Shown here: one piece after another, positions 28,266 through 36,093 of the stretch
How the letters are laid out: every line of letters starts with the position of its first letter
Position numbering within the stretch: the first letter of the stretch is position 1
Origin: a virus
Direction: 5' to 3' (one strand)
IMG/VR virus record: IMGVR_UViG_3300031774_000038
Span: 1 to 45,955 of that record
Length of the DNA stretch: 45,955 bases
The notes under the pieces: generated by a model
The model's database searches: none
Seen by the model: only the letters and a program-made list of their open reading frames with translations
Told to the model about the DNA's origin: nothing
Position numbers and translations under genes: made by a program

Positions 28266-28563
28266 TTAAAATTAATTTTTCGTTTATTAAATCTAAGTAA
28301 TCATCACAATCTATTTCCCTAATGTCTGTAAAAGAATAAACTTTATTAGATAGTTTTATACAGTCTACAGAAAAAAATGTAGGATCTGGAGTATGGACCA
28401 CCCCACCATAAGTGCAACTATGTTTAGGAGTTAAAGTTTTTAGATTCTTATTAATTAGCTTGGCTATTTTTAAAGATTTTGTCATAGGGAATTCATCCTG
28501 GAGCTTAATAATAAAATTGTCCTGGACTTCGTATAAATTACCCTTTGTAGACTTCTGTGTCAA
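28255..28563 (-). CDS. Hypothetical 102-aa protein
   Basis: The product starts MTQKSTKGNLYEVQDNFI and has a helical basic middle (KSLKIAKLINKNLKTLTPK), then CTYGGVVHTPDPTF and an acidic C-terminus (DIREIDCDDYLDLINEKL). It overlaps its neighbours by 26 nt and 11 nt. Its last residues LILNEI are identical to those of the downstream gene, because the same 17-nt junction sequence is used. No family recognised. Confidence 0.6.
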   Translation of the reverse strand: MTQKSTKGNLYEVQDNFIIKLQDEFPMTKSLKIAKLINKNLKTLTPKHSCTYGGVVHTPDPTFFSVDCIKLSNKVYSFTDIREIDCDDYLDLINEKLILNEI

Positions 28564-28774
28564 ATCCTTGTTTTTTAAGTTCTTGTATTCTATACTCTTG
28601 TAGTTTAGTTAATTTAGTATGTGGTCTTTTAACCTCCAAAAATAATGCCTTTCCATCTTTTAAAGCTAATAAGTCAGGTATTCCATTCTTATTAGTTAAA
28701 ACTAGTTTTACAACAAAATAACCCTCTTCTTCAAGTTGTTTTATTTTCTTGTTTTGTATTTGACTTTCTTTCAA
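28538..28774 (-). CDS. VRR-NUC domain nuclease
   Basis: This minimal 78-aa VRR-NUC protein of the PD-(D/E)XK superfamily has GIPDLLAL at 31-38 (catalytic Asp34), LFLEVKRP at 45-52 (Glu47, Lys49) and the downstream Gln of KLQEYRI (Gln59). These are the motifs of phage and FAN1-type VRR-NUC domains, which act as structure-specific or Holliday-junction nucleases. It lies among recombination and repair genes, so it probably resolves or trims branched DNA during replication. It overlaps the downstream gene by 26 nt. Confidence 0.88.
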   Translation of the reverse strand: MKESQIQNKKIKQLEEEGYFVVKLVLTNKNGIPDLLALKDGKALFLEVKRPHTKLTKLQEYRIQELKKQGFDTEVYKG

Positions 28775-28862
28775 AATATAATTTACGTAAACTGCTTCCT
28801 AATTCGTAGTCATTAGGATACTTTTTAATAAAGTCTTTTAATAACTTCAAGCAGTCTTTCAT
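28731..28862 (-). CDS. Small basic helical protein (43 aa)
   Basis: The frame runs from ATG 28862, which overlaps the stop of the upstream gene as ATGA, to TGA at 28731. The product begins MKDCLKLLKDFIKKYPNDYE and continues LGSSLRKLYF. The KYPND[YF]ELG pattern is one I have seen in small phage proteins. It overlaps the VRR-NUC gene start by 44 nt in another frame. Function unknown. Confidence 0.55.
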   Translation of the reverse strand: MKDCLKLLKDFIKKYPNDYELGSSLRKLYFERKSNTKQENKTT

Positions 28863-29266
28863 TTCAGTAAATTTACGGAATTATATTTATGTAGTTCATA
28901 AAAGTATTTGGTAATTTTTTTATTGTTATTAAACTCAGTTCTATATGGGGTAAACTTAGGTACAATTTCTGAAGTAATAATTTCTTCTTTTAATTCATTT
29001 AAATTATATAAATAAACTCCAGATGGATCTTTAACTAAATAAAAAGCATTTTTCCCAAGAGCTTCGCCTACCATTAATAAATTATAAAACTTATCTACTT
29101 GTATATAGTGAGTATCGTAAACAACATCTCTTATTTTAATTTCAATAACAGATTTATCAGTCTGTGCATCAAATACTTCATAGTCATTTTCAGTAGGTTT
29201 TAAATTGCTATTGTATTTAACGTTTAAATCTTTAATTAATTGAAGTTCTTTCGTTTTCATTTCCAC
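28859..29266 (-). CDS. PD-(D/E)XK-like nuclease candidate (135 aa)
   Basis: The segment YEVFDAQTDKSVIEIKIRDV (~residues 29-48) has the order acidic residue, hydrophobic strand, E-x-K that marks the restriction-endonuclease fold, followed by a helix (VDKFYNLLMVGEALG) and a strand (NAFYLVKDPSGVYLYNL). The length and layout fit a small holoenzyme. A function in DNA repair, or host or phage DNA cleavage, is inferred. It starts with a 10-nt overlap with the Nmad1-like gene and ends in an ATGA overlap with the next. Confidence 0.5.
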   Translation of the reverse strand: MEMKTKELQLIKDLNVKYNSNLKPTENDYEVFDAQTDKSVIEIKIRDVVYDTHYIQVDKFYNLLMVGEALGKNAFYLVKDPSGVYLYNLNELKEEIITSEIVPKFTPYRTEFNNNKKITKYFYELHKYNSVNLLK

Positions 29267-29595
29267 TGGTTTCTACCAACTAACATTCCAATTATGCCAT
29301 AGTTAGCTATATCTATAAACGTATCTTCTTGATTTTCACCAGGAACATAATTCTTGCCATTCTTAATTAAGTTTTTTAATCTGCTTATTTTATCAGTTAG
29401 TCTAATAGATAAACCTGTCAAAGCAAAGTTTTTGTCTTCTGGTTTATTTAAATCACCCCCTAATGCTATATTATTTAAACCATAATCCATTTGCTTTCTA
29501 GCAAATAATTTATACATCTCTTGTTGTATTTCCTTGAACTCTTTAGATAATTCAGGATATTGTTTTTCAAACGTTTCAATCTCAGTCATTTTCAT
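29257..29595 (-). CDS. Nmad1 (DUF1599)-like nucleotide-modification-associated protein
   Basis: The 112-aa helical protein has a DYG motif (residues 37-39), RLTDKISRL (65-73) and ENQEDTFIDIANY (87-99). This combination is characteristic of the Nmad1/DUF1599 family, all-helical proteins related to MazG-type nucleotide pyrophosphohydrolases in which Glu/Asp residues bind metal. Family members are encoded beside base-modification genes in phages. Here two cytosine methyltransferase-like genes lie about 7 kb upstream on the same strand. It may clean up or handle modified nucleotides, by inference. Confidence 0.75.
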   Translation of the reverse strand: MKMTEIETFEKQYPELSKEFKEIQQEMYKLFARKQMDYGLNNIALGGDLNKPEDKNFALTGLSIRLTDKISRLKNLIKNGKNYVPGENQEDTFIDIANYGIIGMLVGRNQWK

Positions 29596-29878
29596 ATTTG
29601 TTTATTGGTATTTTATATTTATTATCTATTTTTAGTAAATCTATTATTTGATGACAAGCTTTTGTACTTTTAATGTAATATTCTTTTTTAGATAACTCAG
29701 GATTATTTATTTTATGCATTTTATCAACCCTGCAAATATCTGGTCTATCATCATATATAGAACATTTGTTTTCTTCGTCTAAGTAAACACACCCTCCATC
29801 TCCTCTATCAGGTAAATAACCTGATTTACCCGCAATCATACAACAAGCACCGCATCCTGAACACAAAAACTCTGTCAT
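29582..29878 (-). CDS. YkgJ-type CxxCC metal-cluster protein
   Basis: Cysteines at C6, C9, C12, C13, C30, C39 and C49 form the pattern CSGCGACC, then CVYLDEENKCSIYDDRPDIC. This is the YkgJ family signature, a zinc- or iron-sulphur-binding module of unknown reaction found in bacteria and phages. The 98-aa length is typical of the minimal form. The gene is coupled on both sides: ATGA with the upstream 54-aa gene, and a 14-nt overlap with the Nmad1-like gene. Confidence 0.82.
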   Translation of the reverse strand: MTEFLCSGCGACCMIAGKSGYLPDRGDGGCVYLDEENKCSIYDDRPDICRVDKMHKINNPELSKKEYYIKSTKACHQIIDLLKIDNKYKIPINKYEND

Positions 29879-30039
29879 TTTGTTTTGTTTTTATAGTTTA
29901 AGTAAGCTCCTTCAATACTAAATCCAAATCCACATTTAGTACAATCGCCTTTAAAATAGTTGATATACTCTTCTCTAGGGATGCAATACCAATTGTTGTT
30001 GTATGGATTAAAATGGTATACTAGATTGAATTGATGCAT
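29875..30039 (-). CDS. Small zinc-knuckle-like protein (54 aa)
   Basis: The frame runs from ATG 30039, overlapping the helicase 3' end by 32 nt, to TGA 29875, which forms ATGA with the next start. It is rich in aromatic residues (YHFNPYNNNWYCIPREEYIN) and has CTKCGFGF, a half zinc knuckle. It fills what would otherwise be an empty interval between two coupled genes, supporting its reality. Function unknown. Confidence 0.6.
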   Translation of the reverse strand: MHQFNLVYHFNPYNNNWYCIPREEYINYFKGDCTKCGFGFSIEGAYLNYKNKTK

Positions 30040-31255
30040 AATCTTTTTTAAAATGTTTTAACGTATAATCTTTTTTATTATTTACTGCTTTATATATCAT
30101 CTTCTCAATACCTTTTTCTGAAAAGACCCAATATATTTTATTATACAACCTGTCTTTAGTAGTCATACGATCACGACTTTGCCAATAACTAGTAGCACTA
30201 AAATCAATATTGTAATATACTAAATACTTGGCATTTCTTAGTGATATGCCCTCTCGACCACTTACAATTTGTAGTGCAATGTTTTTGTCTGTACTATCAA
30301 ACTCATCTAAAGTAGTACATAAATTTTCTCCAAAAACTTCTTTCAGTGCTTTTAACTCTGCTTGAAACTTATAAAAAATACCAATCTTTATTCCTTTAAA
30401 TTTTTCTTTTATAAACTTAGCTTTACTTAAATCTAAAACCGTTGATGTGCCACTCTCAAACTTAACTGTGCCACTACATAATTGATGAATTTTACTCATT
30501 AATTTTACTGGTGTATCGCCAAGTATAAATTCTCCATTTATCTCAAAAACCTTGTCTTTTTGTAAGATTTTTGTAATTTCTTGAACTTTTTCGTCAATTT
30601 TTACTAATAAAACCTCTTCGTCTACTTTTGATTTAAACCCTGCTTGTTGCTGAGTATAAGACAAAGTATATGGCTTCATTAAATCTATAATCTCTTGCTT
30701 GCCCTTACTGTAATCATTAATGTCATAGCCATTTATTTTCTTTTTAGTTACGTTAACATATCTATGAGCAAACTTGTAAAAGTTTTTACAATCATAAAAA
30801 GGATTGGATGTAGCTCCGTAAACTTGATGATACATTTGAGAATAACTCTCTGGAGTAGGTGTCCCTGACATTAATATTAAATAAGGAGTGTGTGATTGAA
30901 CTAAGTCCTTAACATTCTTAGCTCTTTTGCTAGGCTTAGGAAAAGCAGCAATAGAATGTGCTTCATCACAAATAACAACATCCCAATCATAATCTTCTAT
31001 TTTATGTAAGCTCTCATAGTTAATAACTTGAAGATTGAAACCAGGATTCAACATAGTATAATCTGATTCAATACTACTAATAGCTTTTTTCTTAGTTATG
31101 AATAACACATTATTAATCTCAAGCTCTTTACATATTCCTAAAGAAGTTAATGTTTTTCCTGTTCTAACCTCCATAGATAGATATAATAGTTTATATCTAT
31201 TTAATATATCTAAACCTTTATTAATGATATTTATCTGATAATCTCTAAACTTCAT
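30008..31255 (-). CDS. SNF2/DEAH-type superfamily 2 DNA helicase
   Basis: The 415-aa protein shows the Q-like MKFRDYQ start, motif I VRTGKT (30-35), motif II DEAH (97-100), motif III SGTP (130-133) and C-terminal helicase motifs (VSGREGISLRNA and WQSRDRM, the arginine-finger region). The shape is that of the compact SNF2-like phage helicases that remodel DNA-protein complexes or branch structures during replication and recombination. It follows the primase-helicase and a small gene, with overlaps of 4 nt. Confidence 0.9.
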   Translation of the reverse strand: MKFRDYQINIINKGLDILNRYKLLYLSMEVRTGKTLTSLGICKELEINNVLFITKKKAISSIESDYTMLNPGFNLQVINYESLHKIEDYDWDVVICDEAHSIAAFPKPSKRAKNVKDLVQSHTPYLILMSGTPTPESYSQMYHQVYGATSNPFYDCKNFYKFAHRYVNVTKKKINGYDINDYSKGKQEIIDLMKPYTLSYTQQQAGFKSKVDEEVLLVKIDEKVQEITKILQKDKVFEINGEFILGDTPVKLMSKIHQLCSGTVKFESGTSTVLDLSKAKFIKEKFKGIKIGIFYKFQAELKALKEVFGENLCTTLDEFDSTDKNIALQIVSGREGISLRNAKYLVYYNIDFSATSYWQSRDRMTTKDRLYNKIYWVFSEKGIEKMIYKAVNNKKDYTLKHFKKDYASIQSSIPF

Positions 31256-31497
31256 AATAATTTTTGAATTTTAGAACACTTTTCATAATCTTCTAACTCC
31301 ATAAAATGATCAAACATCATCTCTATTACATATTTATTATCAGGATATTCTGGATCGTGAGCAAATAATATATCTAGATTAACTAGATCAAATTCAATTT
31401 CATCTATAATATCTTCAATAGTCATTCCTTCTACTATTATTTTATAACTATTTAAAAATGCTTGGTGAATTCTATCTGGGTCAGTTAATCTTTTCAT
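31252..31497 (-). CDS. Small acidic protein (81 aa)
   Basis: This acidic helical protein (EGMTIEDIIDEIEFDLVNLD) lies between primase-helicase and SNF2 helicase genes and is coupled to both by 4-nt overlaps. No motif is recognised. It could be a helicase accessory factor, given the strict linkage, but there is no direct evidence. Confidence 0.65.
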   Translation of the reverse strand: MKRLTDPDRIHQAFLNSYKIIVEGMTIEDIIDEIEFDLVNLDILFAHDPEYPDNKYVIEMMFDHFMELEDYEKCSKIQKLL

Positions 31498-33899
31498 ATG
31501 TCTAATTTACTATTATATTCTGCTTCGTGTTTACTTTTTATTCTTATCCATTTTCCTGATCTATCTTTACCTTCATCAGGACTAACCCCTGTTTTAAATA
31601 CTGCGTAAGAGTTTAGCCATTGATAAAACTTAGTTCTAGAAACAGTCATCTTGGCTTTTGGAGCAAAGTCTGGATTCTCAGAAATAAAATCTATATAAAG
31701 TTCTTGTTTATATATTTTATGACCATTATCAAAATCTTCATTAGGGCTCTTCCCATCTAATAAACCACACCACTCAATAAATTCGTGACAAGTTTCCGCA
31801 GATAACTGACGTATCTTAAGATTAACAAAAGAGCTTTTAACTAGTCCTTTATTCATATAAAACTGTAGGCAATATATCATATAGTTATCAAATCTACACC
31901 ACTCATCAGCACTCCAATCACCAAACATCAACTTACCAAACTCATCATATGGAGTAAATGATTTATTATAATATTGATTTAGCTCTAACTCCCACTTCCT
32001 TCTTTCAAAAGAGTTACCCTTTCCTTTTATTGCGTAGTTAGTAGTGATGGCTACCTTTGGTGACTTTTTAAAAGGAATCTTAATAGCATCTTTGTTTTTC
32101 TTCTCTAGAGTTAATCCTTCAGTAATGACACTAAATAGTCTTTCAAAATCAAAGTGTTTTCTAACGTCATCAAAACAAAGTATTTGGGTGTCTGCTGATA
32201 CTAATTGATAAGCAAAGGATCTTTCAAAGTTGAATCCTTTTCCATCAATAACTACTAATTTTTTCATATGTTGTAAAGCATTCATAAATAAACCCTTACC
32301 TGTTCCTCCCTCTGGATTATCACTAATTACCTCATCATTTAATATTACTGCTGGGCAGTAAGATAAATTCTTATAACCGTGCATTAAATAACCTATAGTA
32401 CTTTCAGTAGACTCTATTCTTTTATCATCTTTAGCACATATGTTAGATACAAATTTTTTGTAATCACACTCAATAGACTCGCAGTCTGTGTAGTCTCTAT
32501 CAATAACGTGGTCTTTCCAAACGTACCCACCTAAATCAATATAATCTATTGGTGTTACAGTATTGTTGGTTATTTTAACTGCACAGTTTTTGTAATATAT
32601 GTAAGACTCATTCTTAGTATCTTCAATAAAGAATACATCTATAGAGTCTAATAGGGTTAAAAATTCTTCTCTAAAATATTTAGTGTGCTCAGCAAAATAA
32701 TTATATACTTCTATGTCATCGACAGTTAGTAAGTGTTTTAATATAAAATCTTTAATCTGCTTTTCAGATGCGTGATCTATTAGATTATTGGTAACTTTTA
32801 CAAACACATAGTTTTTACTACCCTCTGGATTGTATTTATAAAAACCATTTTCTTCTAAAAACATTTTAAATTTTAAATGAAATATTTTTATCACACCCTT
32901 TTTGTTTTTAGTCCAAAACTTATTATCAAAACCTTCCTCCTGGATTTTATCTATTACATTGTCTAAAACCTCCTCATCTATATCCTCAAAGTATTTTTTA
33001 ATATCTGTCTTAGATTTACCTTTTAATACATTTGATTTAATAGCATTCAATGTATCTGAGTCTTCATAAACTCTTGTTCCAAAATTAGCTATGTTGGCAT
33101 ATGCAGAGTCAATGGTCCTTTTAATCTCATTTAAATTAAAATCTTGAGACTGAAATCCATTTAGTACGTACTCTGCAAGTGACTTTTCAATACCAAAATC
33201 ATTGAATGATGAAGCCAATATGAAAGCATTTTGGTTTCTTTGACCCTCACTCATTGGATACTTTTTCTCCCACCACTTAACTAGTATGTCCACAATCTTG
33301 GTTTGATCGGTGATAGGTATGGTAATTTCTTTTTTATCTATTGCTGTAGGTGTATCTATTATTTTATCCCACAATAAAGATTCTTCATTAACGTGAACAA
33401 TAGGATCATAACTCTCATAGCATACTCTTGAGATGTTTTTTGAGGTGCTATCAAAAAAAGGTGAGTCAAAGTATTGTTGTAGTGATGCGAAATATTTTGA
33501 GTGCATATCAATATCAGAAGGGACCCTGATTAAAACCTTGAGTCCCTTTCCTGATGGAGAGATGAAAACACAATAAACATACTCATCCTTGATTAATTTT
33601 TCTCTATGCTGATGTAGTTTCTTTTGATTGTCATATTTGTCAAAGTCCAAACATATCAAGCCACTATGCTCTAAAATAGAGTCATCATTCCTTTTATTAA
33701 ACTTACCACTAAAACAAATAGCAGGTAATTGTTGTTTTAATTCGTTTATTTTTTTCTTATCTTTCTCGGTTCTAATCTTTTTTATCAAACCCTCAGAACG
33801 ACCATCTCTTATTCTATCTATGATGTCATTTACTGGTAAATGAAAAGGTTGGGTGGTGTCCTTTATGTTTTTAAATATTGTTATGACGTTTTGTGACAT
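31494..33899 (-). CDS. Primase-helicase (BT4734/VirE-N-like primase + SF3 helicase)
   Basis: The 801-aa replication protein has two parts. The N-terminal region (~1-180) has ICFSGKF, ICLDFDKYD (~83) and SPSGKGLKVLIRV (~115-128), then SRVCYESYDP. This is the pattern of the BT4734-like/VirE N-terminal primase family. The C-terminal region has Walker A GGTGKG (~529-534), Walker B ILCFDDV (~570-576) and a sensor-like ITTNYAIKG, typical of D5/SF3 helicases. Such fusions open DNA and lay primers. GTGACG-type repeats lie directly upstream and run into its first codons (ATGTCACAAAACGTCAT), so binding there could control its expression. No DNA polymerase is in the window. Confidence 0.88.
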   Translation of the reverse strand: MSQNVITIFKNIKDTTQPFHLPVNDIIDRIRDGRSEGLIKKIRTEKDKKKINELKQQLPAICFSGKFNKRNDDSILEHSGLICLDFDKYDNQKKLHQHREKLIKDEYVYCVFISPSGKGLKVLIRVPSDIDMHSKYFASLQQYFDSPFFDSTSKNISRVCYESYDPIVHVNEESLLWDKIIDTPTAIDKKEITIPITDQTKIVDILVKWWEKKYPMSEGQRNQNAFILASSFNDFGIEKSLAEYVLNGFQSQDFNLNEIKRTIDSAYANIANFGTRVYEDSDTLNAIKSNVLKGKSKTDIKKYFEDIDEEVLDNVIDKIQEEGFDNKFWTKNKKGVIKIFHLKFKMFLEENGFYKYNPEGSKNYVFVKVTNNLIDHASEKQIKDFILKHLLTVDDIEVYNYFAEHTKYFREEFLTLLDSIDVFFIEDTKNESYIYYKNCAVKITNNTVTPIDYIDLGGYVWKDHVIDRDYTDCESIECDYKKFVSNICAKDDKRIESTESTIGYLMHGYKNLSYCPAVILNDEVISDNPEGGTGKGLFMNALQHMKKLVVIDGKGFNFERSFAYQLVSADTQILCFDDVRKHFDFERLFSVITEGLTLEKKNKDAIKIPFKKSPKVAITTNYAIKGKGNSFERRKWELELNQYYNKSFTPYDEFGKLMFGDWSADEWCRFDNYMIYCLQFYMNKGLVKSSFVNLKIRQLSAETCHEFIEWCGLLDGKSPNEDFDNGHKIYKQELYIDFISENPDFAPKAKMTVSRTKFYQWLNSYAVFKTGVSPDEGKDRSGKWIRIKSKHEAEYNSKLDI

Positions 33900-34065
33900 A
33901 TTTGTGACGATTTTGTGACGATTTATCTTTATCTAACTTATTGATATATATATAGTTATATATATTTGTGACGATATTGACGGTTTTAATAAATAAAAAT
34001 AAAATAAGTAAGCATCCTATACAACAAGCGCTTAATATTAAAATATTTTTTAAAAAAACCGTCAT
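33871..34065 (-). CDS. Possible single-span membrane peptide (64 aa)
   Basis: From ATG 34065 the frame gives a strongly hydrophobic N-terminal span (LILSACCIGCLLILFLFI) followed by a polar basic tail, and stops inside the primase gene. It lies 19 nt after the SSB-like gene. The tail is encoded by the GTGACG repeats, so the frame may exist only because the repeats contain no stop codons. I keep it as uncertain. If real it would be a membrane-anchored small phage protein. Confidence 0.3.
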   Translation of the reverse strand: MTVFLKNILILSACCIGCLLILFLFIKTVNIVTNIYNYIYINKLDKDKSSQNRHKYVTKRHNNI

Positions 34066-34074
34066 TTCCGTCAC
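33883..34074. repeat. GTGACG repeat locus A, upstream of the primase-helicase
   Basis: TGTGACGA occurs three times on the + strand at 33903-33910, 33914-33921 and 33967-33974, with near-matches ATGACG (33883), GTGACA (33893) and TTGACGG (33977). Two copies in the opposite sense follow: CCGTCA at 34059-34064 and CCGTCAC at 34068-34074. The 13-mer TAACTTATTGATA lies between them at 33934-33946. Locus B near groEL shares all these elements in a similar order. I infer binding sites for a phage or host DNA-binding protein, acting as operators or replication iterons. Confidence 0.65.
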
Positions 34075-34084
34075 ATTTATAAAT

Positions 34085-34327
34085 TTAGAAAGGAACTTCT
34101 TCTTTTGTTTCTTTCTTTTTAGTAGGCTCAAAAGTGTCCAGCTCCACATATTGTTTCCCAGACTTAGATGTGTTAATATTTAAATTAACCCAACCATTTT
34201 TAGCGTTTTCTTTTAAGAATACTACTGCATCCTCAACTTTAACCGCCATTGAACCAACAACCCAGTCAGGTTGATTTTCACGAGTTTTAAATAAAAACCC
34301 ATCAGCAAAAACTTTCTCTTTGCTCAT
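34085..34327 (-). CDS. Single-stranded-DNA-binding-like protein (80 aa)
   Basis: This beta-rich small protein reads KVFADGFLFKTRENQPDWVVG, quoted in part as FADGFLFKTRENQPDWVVG. It then has GWVNLNINTSKSGKQYVELD and an acidic tip EEVPF. The acidic tail ending in Pro-Phe is the hallmark by which SSB proteins recruit partners, and small proteins of this type sit among recombination genes in phages. It lies just downstream of the exonuclease and annealing-protein genes and upstream of the primase. An OB fold is inferred rather than shown. Confidence 0.6.
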   Translation of the reverse strand: MSKEKVFADGFLFKTRENQPDWVVGSMAVKVEDAVVFLKENAKNGWVNLNINTSKSGKQYVELDTFEPTKKKETKEEVPF

Positions 34328-34348
34328 AACTATATATATTTAAATTAT

Positions 34349-34373
34349 GTCTACAATATAACCTAGTGTAGAC
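34349..34373. promoter_or_regulatory. Inverted repeat GTCTACA-N11-TGTAGAC
   Basis: Perfect 7-bp arms lie at 34349-34355 and 34367-34373 with an 11-nt centre, in the 48-bp gap between the exonuclease stop and the SSB-like start. It could be an operator for the SSB-like gene or an mRNA hairpin. No T-run follows on either strand, so a terminator is unlikely. Confidence 0.4.
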
Positions 34374-34375
34374 TT

Positions 34376-35119
34376 CTAGGTAAGCTCTTCTTTGATGAAA
34401 AACTCATCTATGTTCTCCGTAGCATCTTTGCTAAAGAATTTATTATAAATCTCTAATGCTCTCTCTACTTTTTCTTCTCCGCTTTGAATAAAAGACTCAG
34501 TAGGCTCATAGACACCTAACATCTTTGTGTTCTTATCTATTACATAAAACACTACAGGAACACCAAATATTTGTTGGTATATATAAGACTGACTATCATA
34601 ATTATATTTTTTAGCAGAGTACTTAAATTTAGATATGTCAGAGGTTGTTTTAAGATCAATAATATAATCTGATGCTAATATATCTGCTTTGCCTTTCCAT
34701 TTAGCACCCTTTATAGTTTTAATTCCAGGAACCTCATACATATTAAACTTACTGTATATAAACTCATAAAAATTAAAATTACTTTTCATAACAGAAACTA
34801 AACTATCTATGTGGTCTGCTTCTGACTTTAGTAAAGCAATAGATAATCCGTGTTCTTCTATTTGGTTCTTATAGTTTTTTGTATTCCTAGACGTTGAGTC
34901 TATAATAACAAAATCATCTTTTTTATGTGGCTCTATCATAGATACGTGAAAGTATCTACCCTCTATCATAGGTTTGGTTTCTCCTTTAGGTTTTCTAAAA
35001 GAGCGTGGATCATTTAGTAAACTGTATATATCAGAGTTAGATAAAAACTGTTTGCCAAAGTCACCATAGTATTCTTTATCTTCTTGTAACTTGTATAAAG
35101 TTTCTTCTTTACTAAACAT
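34376..35119 (-). CDS. PD-(D/E)XK exonuclease (RecB/RecE-like)
   Basis: The 247-aa protein shows the RecB-family nuclease motifs: GRYFH (54-58), GKADIL with Asp146, YIIDLKTT with Asp155 and Lys157, and QSYIY (177-181). This D...D-x-K...QxxxY series marks lambda-exonuclease/RecE-type enzymes that resect DNA ends to produce single strands. It overlaps the annealing-protein gene by 8 nt, forming the classical exonuclease plus annealing-protein pair of phage recombination. Confidence 0.88.
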   Translation of the reverse strand: MFSKEETLYKLQEDKEYYGDFGKQFLSNSDIYSLLNDPRSFRKPKGETKPMIEGRYFHVSMIEPHKKDDFVIIDSTSRNTKNYKNQIEEHGLSIALLKSEADHIDSLVSVMKSNFNFYEFIYSKFNMYEVPGIKTIKGAKWKGKADILASDYIIDLKTTSDISKFKYSAKKYNYDSQSYIYQQIFGVPVVFYVIDKNTKMLGVYEPTESFIQSGEEKVERALEIYNKFFSKDATENIDEFFIKEELT

Positions 35120-35705
35120 AAGTCTTAATTGTTTTAAGAGCTTCTGATGTTAACTGATACTTTTGCTTCAATCTTTTTACAACGCCATCAAAACCTAAAT
35201 GTTTATTATCTACTACATACTTTAAGCAATCCTCCCACTTATCATCTCCAAGATCTAAACTAGCTTTTTGAGTAGCCTTTTTGGTAGATTTTTTAGAAGG
35301 AGTTGATGCCTTAGATTCAGACTCTGGTAAATCTTCACCTGCATATATATAAAGACCTAATCCGTGTCTTGCTATAGCTTTAGTTAAACTTCTTTGAATA
35401 CTTTTATTGACATCAAAAGAAGTAATTTTATCTATAGTAATTGACTTGTTTCTATAATCCATAACAGGAAGATATTCAATAAGCTCTATATCTCCGATTG
35501 TAACACCTGTTTTAACCCAAGCCGTTTTACCATCGTGATGGTAACATAATCCATCTGCGTTCTCATAAATAGTATAAGTAGCATCAGGACACGTCTTTTT
35601 AGTTTCGCTCCAAGCCCAAGCCCACGATAAATAGGTCAAGCCATTTTTATTCTCAACGTGTTCATTTACGTTGATGGATGATAATTTTTCAAATGTGTTT
35701 TTCAT
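35112..35705 (-). CDS. Single-strand annealing protein, Sak3/DUF1071-like
   Basis: The sequence YLSWAWAW at 25-32, then TAWVKTGVTIGDIELIEYLPV and, near residue ~95, KITSFDVNKSIQRSLTKAIA followed by RHGLGLYIY, is the typical set of DUF1071/Sak3 proteins. These are Rad52-type single-strand annealing proteins of phages. The C-terminal third is a Lys/Ser/Thr linker and a small helical domain (DKWEDCLKYVV...FDGVVKRLKQKY). With the adjacent exonuclease and SSB-like protein it forms a complete annealing recombination unit. An AAATCAAAT leader motif lies at 35711-35719. Confidence 0.88.
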   Translation of the reverse strand: MKNTFEKLSSINVNEHVENKNGLTYLSWAWAWSETKKTCPDATYTIYENADGLCYHHDGKTAWVKTGVTIGDIELIEYLPVMDYRNKSITIDKITSFDVNKSIQRSLTKAIARHGLGLYIYAGEDLPESESKASTPSKKSTKKATQKASLDLGDDKWEDCLKYVVDNKHLGFDGVVKRLKQKYQLTSEALKTIKTYV

Positions 35706-36093
35706 TTTTGATTTGATTTAATTGTTTATTTAATTTACTGTACTTACTTAGTACATTCTCTTTTTGATTTTTATAATGCCGAACTTGTCTGGTATTACCA
35801 TCTTGATAAGCATTTCTTGTTCTTATAAATAGTTTATCTAATTTATATTCTAAGTCATTCATTAATACATTGATCCTACCAACTACCCATCCTTCATTAT
35901 AAAATATTTGATATTCTTCATCGGTTATCTCTTGATAATTTTCTCGATGACACCTAAGTATAAAACAATTGTTTCTATCTTTCTCTATCTTAACACCTTT
36001 ATGCATAATAGCTTGGTTAGTCTTGCTATTATCCATATATATGGCAGATCGAATGTTTTTAGCCTGATTCCAGAGATCTTCTATACTGAACAT
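35689..36093 (-). CDS. Hypothetical 134-aa protein with C-terminal coiled coil
   Basis: The N-terminal half is mixed alpha/beta (SAIYMDNSKTNQAIMHKG, CFILRCHRENYQEITDEE). The last ~50 residues are a basic coiled coil (RQVRHYKNQKENVLSKYSKL). It lies between the DnaA-domain gene and the annealing-protein gene with 13-nt and 17-nt overlaps. It is probably a replication or recombination accessory protein by linkage. No family recognised. Confidence 0.65.
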   Translation of the reverse strand: MFSIEDLWNQAKNIRSAIYMDNSKTNQAIMHKGVKIEKDRNNCFILRCHRENYQEITDEEYQIFYNEGWVVGRINVLMNDLEYKLDKLFIRTRNAYQDGNTRQVRHYKNQKENVLSKYSKLNKQLNQIKNEKHI

